This document shows, one piece after another, positions 13,547 through 16,983 of a stretch of DNA of 16,983 nucleotides (its first letter is position 1; each line of letters begins with the position of its first letter). This DNA comes from Pseudomonadota bacterium (GTDB taxonomy: Bacteria; Pseudomonadota; Gammaproteobacteria; Acidiferrobacterales; UBA6901). Location: the NCBI GenBank assembly GCA_021783175.1, contig JAJXUF010000066.1, forward strand, positions 1 through 16,983, written 5' to 3'. Made by a program: the position numbers and the translations under genes. The notes below the pieces were generated by a model. That model was not told where the DNA came from and did no database searches. It saw only the letters and a program-made list of their open reading frames with translations.

Positions 13547-15141
13547 CACCGACCAATTGCATGACCGCTCCGGCACCGCAAGATTGCGGCGGCATCCACG
13601 AACTGTGCAGCGTCGCGCAACTCATCGACGTTAACGCGCAGCGAGCACCGCGGTCGACCTATTTCATCGCCACCCAGGACGGGCGCGAAGTCTCTTTTGC
13701 CCAATTGCAGCGCATTTGCAGCGAACTCGGACCGTTTTTCGCCCGGCACGGAGTGCGGCGAGGCGCCGTGGTGTCGCTGTTCATGTCGAACGGCCTCGAT
13801 GCCGCGATGCTGATACTGGCGGCCATGTATCACGGCATGGTGATCAACCCGATCAACCTGCTGGCGCAGCCTTCGCAGCTGTCCTACATCCTCGATCACT
13901 CCGACACTGCGCTGGTCGTCACCACGCCGGAGCATGCGCGGACGCTGCAGGCTATGGCAGCAGCGATGGAGCGGTCGCTGCACGTCGAAGTCATTACCGA
14001 CTCGAGTTGGCTCGATCACAACCGCGCGGCGGCCGCCAAACCAGGCGTGATGCCCGCCTTCGACGACGCGGCGCTGCTGATGTACACGTCGGGAACCACT
14101 GGCACACCCAAAGGTGTCGTGCTCAGCCACGGCAATCTGGTCGCTAACGGCATCCATATCAGTCGTGAGCACGGGCTAGGCTCGGACGACCGCGGCCTGG
14201 CGCCGCTCCCGCTCTATCACATCAACGCGCTGGTGGTAAACCTGATCGCGCCGCTGGTGCGAGGTGGCTCGCTGGTGATGCCGCCGAAGTTTTCGGCGAC
14301 GACGTTCTGGAAGGATGCGATCAGCTTCAACTGCACCTGGGTCAACGCGGTGCCAACCATCATTGCCTATCTCATCCAGTCAGCCCCTAAGGACCTCGAC
14401 CTGGATCAGTTGCGCCGCATCCGCTTCTGCCGCTCGGCGTCGGCGGCGCTGCCCCCCGAGCACCACCGGGCATTCGAGCGACGTTTCGGGGTCGACATCA
14501 TCGAAACCATGGGGCTGACCGAGACCGCGGCACCTTCGTTCAGCAACCCGATAGAGCGACATTTGCGAAAGGTTGGCAGCATTGGCAAGCCGTCTGGAAC
14601 CGAGGCCCGGGTTGTTGATGCCCAGGGCCACGTGCTGCCTAACCTCGCTATCGGTGAAATCGAGCTGCGTGGACTCAACGTCATGCGCGGCTACCTCAAG
14701 AACGACACCGAGACGGCGAAGGCCTTTACTGCAGATGGCTGGTTTCGCACCGGAGACCTCGGCTACCGCGACGATGATGGCTACTACTTCATTACCGGCC
14801 GCGCCAAGGAGTTGATTATCAAGGGAGGTGAAAATATCTCGCCTCGCGAAATCGACGAAGCGCTGTTGCGCTACCCGGCTGTTATGGAGGCCGCAACAAT
14901 CGGCGTCAAGGACAGTAATTACGGCCAGAATATTGAGGCATACCTCGTGCTGCGCGACGGCGCAGCAGTTAGTGCAAATGATCTGCGCGCCCACTGCCTG
15001 GAGCACCTCGGCAAGTACAAGATGCCACGCGTCTGTTACGTCGTGGACGATTTGCCACGGGGGCCAACAGGGAAAATCCAGCGCCTGAAATTACACGATC
15101 TAGATTCAAGCGTCATCAAGGAATCATTACATTTGTATTGA
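13543..15141 (+). CDS. sauT: AMP-forming acyl-CoA ligase, probable sulfoacetate-CoA ligase
   Basis: This 532-residue member of the ANL (acyl-CoA synthetase) superfamily activates a carboxylate through an acyl-adenylate and transfers it to CoA. All core motifs are present: phosphate loop LMYTSGTTGTPKG (179-191), ETMGLTET (321-328), GWFRTGDLGYRDDDGYYFI (399-417), hinge GRAKELIIKGGENISP (419-434) and the catalytic Lys511 in GPTGKIQR. In C. necator SauT makes sulfoacetyl-CoA from sulfoacetate, ATP and CoA, and the downstream MFS gene and nearby SauS support that substrate; the family fold alone does not fix it. GGTGAG lies nine bases before the ATG at 13543; a GTG at 13495 or ATG at 13561 are alternatives. 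It is first in an operon with sauU, 103 bp downstream, where an AAGGAG (15167-15172) has no start codon behind it. Confidence 0.8.
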   Translation: MTPTNCMTAPAPQDCGGIHELCSVAQLIDVNAQRAPRSTYFIATQDGREVSFAQLQRICSELGPFFARHGVRRGAVVSLFMSNGLDAAMLILAAMYHGMVINPINLLAQPSQLSYILDHSDTALVVTTPEHARTLQAMAAAMERSLHVEVITDSSWLDHNRAAAAKPGVMPAFDDAALLMYTSGTTGTPKGVVLSHGNLVANGIHISREHGLGSDDRGLAPLPLYHINALVVNLIAPLVRGGSLVMPPKFSATTFWKDAISFNCTWVNAVPTIIAYLIQSAPKDLDLDQLRRIRFCRSASAALPPEHHRAFERRFGVDIIETMGLTETAAPSFSNPIERHLRKVGSIGKPSGTEARVVDAQGHVLPNLAIGEIELRGLNVMRGYLKNDTETAKAFTADGWFRTGDLGYRDDDGYYFITGRAKELIIKGGENISPREIDEALLRYPAVMEAATIGVKDSNYGQNIEAYLVLRDGAAVSANDLRAHCLEHLGKYKMPRVCYVVDDLPRGPTGKIQRLKLHDLDSSVIKESLHLY

Positions 15142-15244
15142 ATCACAAGGAAGTTATCGGAACAAAAAGGAGAAAAAAACAGACCCAGCTTGCTGCATTA
15201 AACGATTTCAAGATGGTTTATTAAATTCCTACCAGGAGACAAAG

Positions 15245-16639
15245 ATGTCTGAACTCAATGATCATTTCGCCGCACAAGCCGCGGTGGGAGCACGAATAGA
15301 TCGCCTGCCGATGACTCGTATCACTTGGGGTATTGTCATCCTCGCGGGTTTGGCTTGGTTCACCGAGGCACTGAGCATTGGTTCGCTTGGAGTTTCGATC
15401 CCGACCCTGAAGCAGGTTATGCACATTACCCCAAGCCAAATCGGCCTGCTGGTTGCAGCGCAGACCTTCGGGGTCGTGATCGGGTTGATTCCGGCTGGTA
15501 GGCTCGCAGACTTGTTCGGGCGTAAACGGGTCCTGATATACGGAATTGTTTGGTACAGCATTTTTACCTTCGTCTGCGGTCTAGCGCCAAACTACAGTTT
15601 CCTGCTAATTGCTCGTTTTCTCGCTGGACTCGGTATGGGCGCTGTGTTCCCGCTACCTTACGCAATCGTGTGTGAAATGGTTCCGAAGACACGAAGAACT
15701 TTTTGCAACGGAATCATGGACGCCTTCCTGTCGCTTGGCTATTTCGTCGCTCCGCTGCTGGGTTTCATAATTTTCCCAGCGCTTAGTCCAGATTATTCTT
15801 GGCGAGTTTTTTTCGCGGTTGCGGCCTCTCCCATCCTGTACTCCGTTTTGATTTATTACAAGCTTCCGGAAAGTCCGCGCTGGCTGGCCAGAAAGGGTTA
15901 TCAGCGTGAAGCGGAGAGGATTCTGGACCATCTGGAAGCGGCCATCCGGAGGGTCACGGGACGCGACTTGCCGGAGCCCGCGCGCCCCAGGGTGCAAATC
16001 GCTGCCGACGTCGTCGGGACCTCCCATATGTCGCAGATCTTTGGTCGGCGGCTGATCATGCGCACCGTAGCCCGGGTTGTGTCGGCGACCGGAGTCTTTT
16101 TCATGTTTTACGTAGTTATGACTTACATGCCGACGATTTTCGTCTCTCAAGGGTACAAGCTCGCAACTTCGTTACTGTTCACAGCAATCATCACCGGTGC
16201 TGCACTGCCCGGCAAGATCTTCAACGGCATCGTCGGCGAAATGCTAGGGCGGCGAGCGGCCTATGTGATTTTCATGGGGATTGCCGGTTGCGGGGCACTA
16301 CTGTTCGGGTTGGCCGGCTCCGTGGTGGGATCGGTAGCGTTCGGCTGCATCATGTCGTTTTTCGGCACCGGGGCGTTCCCGTCGCTGAAAATGTCCTTGG
16401 CTGAGCAATACCCGCTACAGCTGCGTGCCACCGGGGCGGCGACGGTTGAAGCTCTGTCGCGACTACTTGGCGGAGTGGTTGGCGGCTTCGTCATGCCTGT
16501 GCTGCTCCAGCGCGCCGGCGTCGAGGTGTCGTTCGTGACCATTGCCGTTGTCGCCTTTATCGGGGTAGTGGTCGAGCTCACGCTGACCATGGAAACCAAG
16601 AACATGACTGTTGAAGAACTCGAGCAAATTGCGGCTTGA
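15245..16639 (+). CDS. sauU: MFS transporter, probable sulfoacetate uptake permease
   Basis: This 464-residue inner-membrane transporter is of the major facilitator superfamily. The loop 2-3 motif GRLADLFGRKRVLIYG (85-100) and the end-of-TM6 motif LPESPRWLARKG (206-217) place it near the AAHS/sugar-porter branches. A central cytosolic loop of about 60 residues follows TM6, and roughly twelve hydrophobic segments are visible. In C. necator SauU is the MFS member assigned to sulfoacetate import. Position after sauT on the same strand supports the same role; substrate cannot be read from sequence. Export of a sulfonate remains possible. A strong CAGGAGA lies six bases before the ATG. A perfect long hairpin follows its stop codon by one base. 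Confidence 0.8.
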   Translation: MSELNDHFAAQAAVGARIDRLPMTRITWGIVILAGLAWFTEALSIGSLGVSIPTLKQVMHITPSQIGLLVAAQTFGVVIGLIPAGRLADLFGRKRVLIYGIVWYSIFTFVCGLAPNYSFLLIARFLAGLGMGAVFPLPYAIVCEMVPKTRRTFCNGIMDAFLSLGYFVAPLLGFIIFPALSPDYSWRVFFAVAASPILYSVLIYYKLPESPRWLARKGYQREAERILDHLEAAIRRVTGRDLPEPARPRVQIAADVVGTSHMSQIFGRRLIMRTVARVVSATGVFFMFYVVMTYMPTIFVSQGYKLATSLLFTAIITGAALPGKIFNGIVGEMLGRRAAYVIFMGIAGCGALLFGLAGSVVGSVAFGCIMSFFGTGAFPSLKMSLAEQYPLQLRATGAATVEALSRLLGGVVGGFVMPVLLQRAGVEVSFVTIAVVAFIGVVVELTLTMETKNMTVEELEQIAA

Positions 16640-16640
16640 G

Positions 16641-16676
16641 CACCGTAGTTCCTGGCCCGCGCCAGGAACTACGGTG
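16641..16676 (+). terminator. Perfect 16-bp stem hairpin at the end of sauU
   Basis: CACCGTAGTTCCTGGC, a CCGC loop and GCCAGGAACTACGGTG form a flawless 16-bp stem starting two bases after the sauU stop codon. There is no T-run after it, so it is not a canonical intrinsic terminator. It may end or stabilise the sauTU transcript or act on both strands. Confidence 0.5.
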
Positions 16677-16983
16677 AACCCCACGACAGTCCAGCGAAGA
16701 AGTTGCCTCGCAAGTCTGAGCAATGTGGCGCGTGCAAACGCCAGGCGCGGAGCTGGGCCGAGAATGCCCTGACGTGAAGGAGTTTGGGTGTTGAAGAACT
16801 CCGCAAAGCACGCCCGCCGCACTCCACTCATATGCCCCGCGTTCAAGGGTTCAAAGCTCCGTAGCCGTCGCAGCATTGCACGATCTCCGATCAAAAAAAG
16901 CGGTGAATGTGAACCAAACATTGCGTTGGAAAAGGCACGCCTCAGGCCCTAGGGTTGAGGTCAGGACGTCGAATACCATCCAG
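16677..16983. other. Right-edge stretch without a recognisable gene
   Basis: About 300 bp in which I see no coding sequence I can support. The only long open frame (minus strand, through 16921) continues antisense into sauU and has no family likeness. A 12-bp match to the sauU 3' end (GTTGAAGAACTC at 16790-16801) occurs. The stretch may be the upstream region of a gene beyond the window. Confidence 0.5.

Noticed and set aside
13444..14172. 242-codon minus-strand frame opposite sauT
   Set aside because: Composition (His/Arg-rich runs) is typical of a GC-rich antisense shadow; the ligase frame carries all ANL motifs.
16610..16801. 12-bp direct repeat GTTGAAGAACTC, 180 bp apart, at the sauU end and downstream
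   Set aside because: No further similarity around the two copies, so a duplicated gene end is not supported; probably chance.
16463..16921. 152-codon minus-strand frame at the right end
   Set aside because: More than a third is antisense to sauU and the rest resembles no known family.

Overview
The window looks like an accessory region of a betaproteobacterial (Burkholderiales-type) chromosome or large replicon. The predicted proteins resemble Burkholderia/Cupriavidus families, and most genes are GC-rich, with a visibly more A+T-rich block at about 5.6-8.4 kb. It is a locus for two-carbon organosulfonates (taurine and sulfoacetate), with a stretch of mobile-element debris on its left. All identities come from reading the sequence and from memory of the families; no database search was run.

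Left part (1-2.7 kb): the first 78 codons of a glyA-type serine hydroxymethyltransferase run off the left edge. Next come a truncated, frameshifted IS256-family element that has cut into an MHS-type transporter gene (only a frameshifted C-terminal piece survives), an apparently intact GlxA-type AraC regulator (DJ-1/PfpI-like domain plus HTH), and the tail and terminal repeat of an IS3-family element 28 bp upstream of that regulator.

Taurine part (2.7-9.2 kb): an intact MHS-family transporter converges on a FAD oxidoreductase of the taurine dehydrogenase large-subunit type (tauY-like). Divergent from tauY lie a SnoaL-fold protein (tauX-like) and a taurine-type ABC transporter in the order permease, binding protein, ATPase (tauC-tauA-tauB). 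The 473 bp between tauY and tauX hold two pairs of CTGGAC-like direct repeats. Each pair has 23 bp spacing, points at one of the two genes and sits about 20 bp in front of a good -10 box, which suits a MocR-type activator such as TauR.

Sulfoacetate part (9.2-16.7 kb): a MocR/TauR-type regulator, a CoA-acylating sulfoacetaldehyde dehydrogenase (sauS) and an IclR regulator (sauR) lie on the minus strand. Divergently lie an AMP-forming sulfoacetate-CoA ligase (sauT) and an MFS transporter (sauU). This is the gene set of the Cupriavidus necator sauRSTU pathway, but here sauS travels with the regulator instead of with sauTU. The sauS/sauT divergent region contains a strong sigma70-like promoter bracketed by inverted TTGTCCCG/CGGGACAA sites 72 bp apart, a perfect 20-bp palindrome, and a 43-codon upstream ORF whose stop overlaps the sauT start.

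How they fit: TauABC would import taurine and TauXY would deaminate it to sulfoacetaldehyde. SauU would import sulfoacetate, SauT would activate it and SauS would reduce it to the same sulfoacetaldehyde. The enzymes that consume sulfoacetaldehyde (Xsc, Pta) and export sulfite are not in this window, so they must lie elsewhere, or the cell uses the SauS/SauT branch differently.
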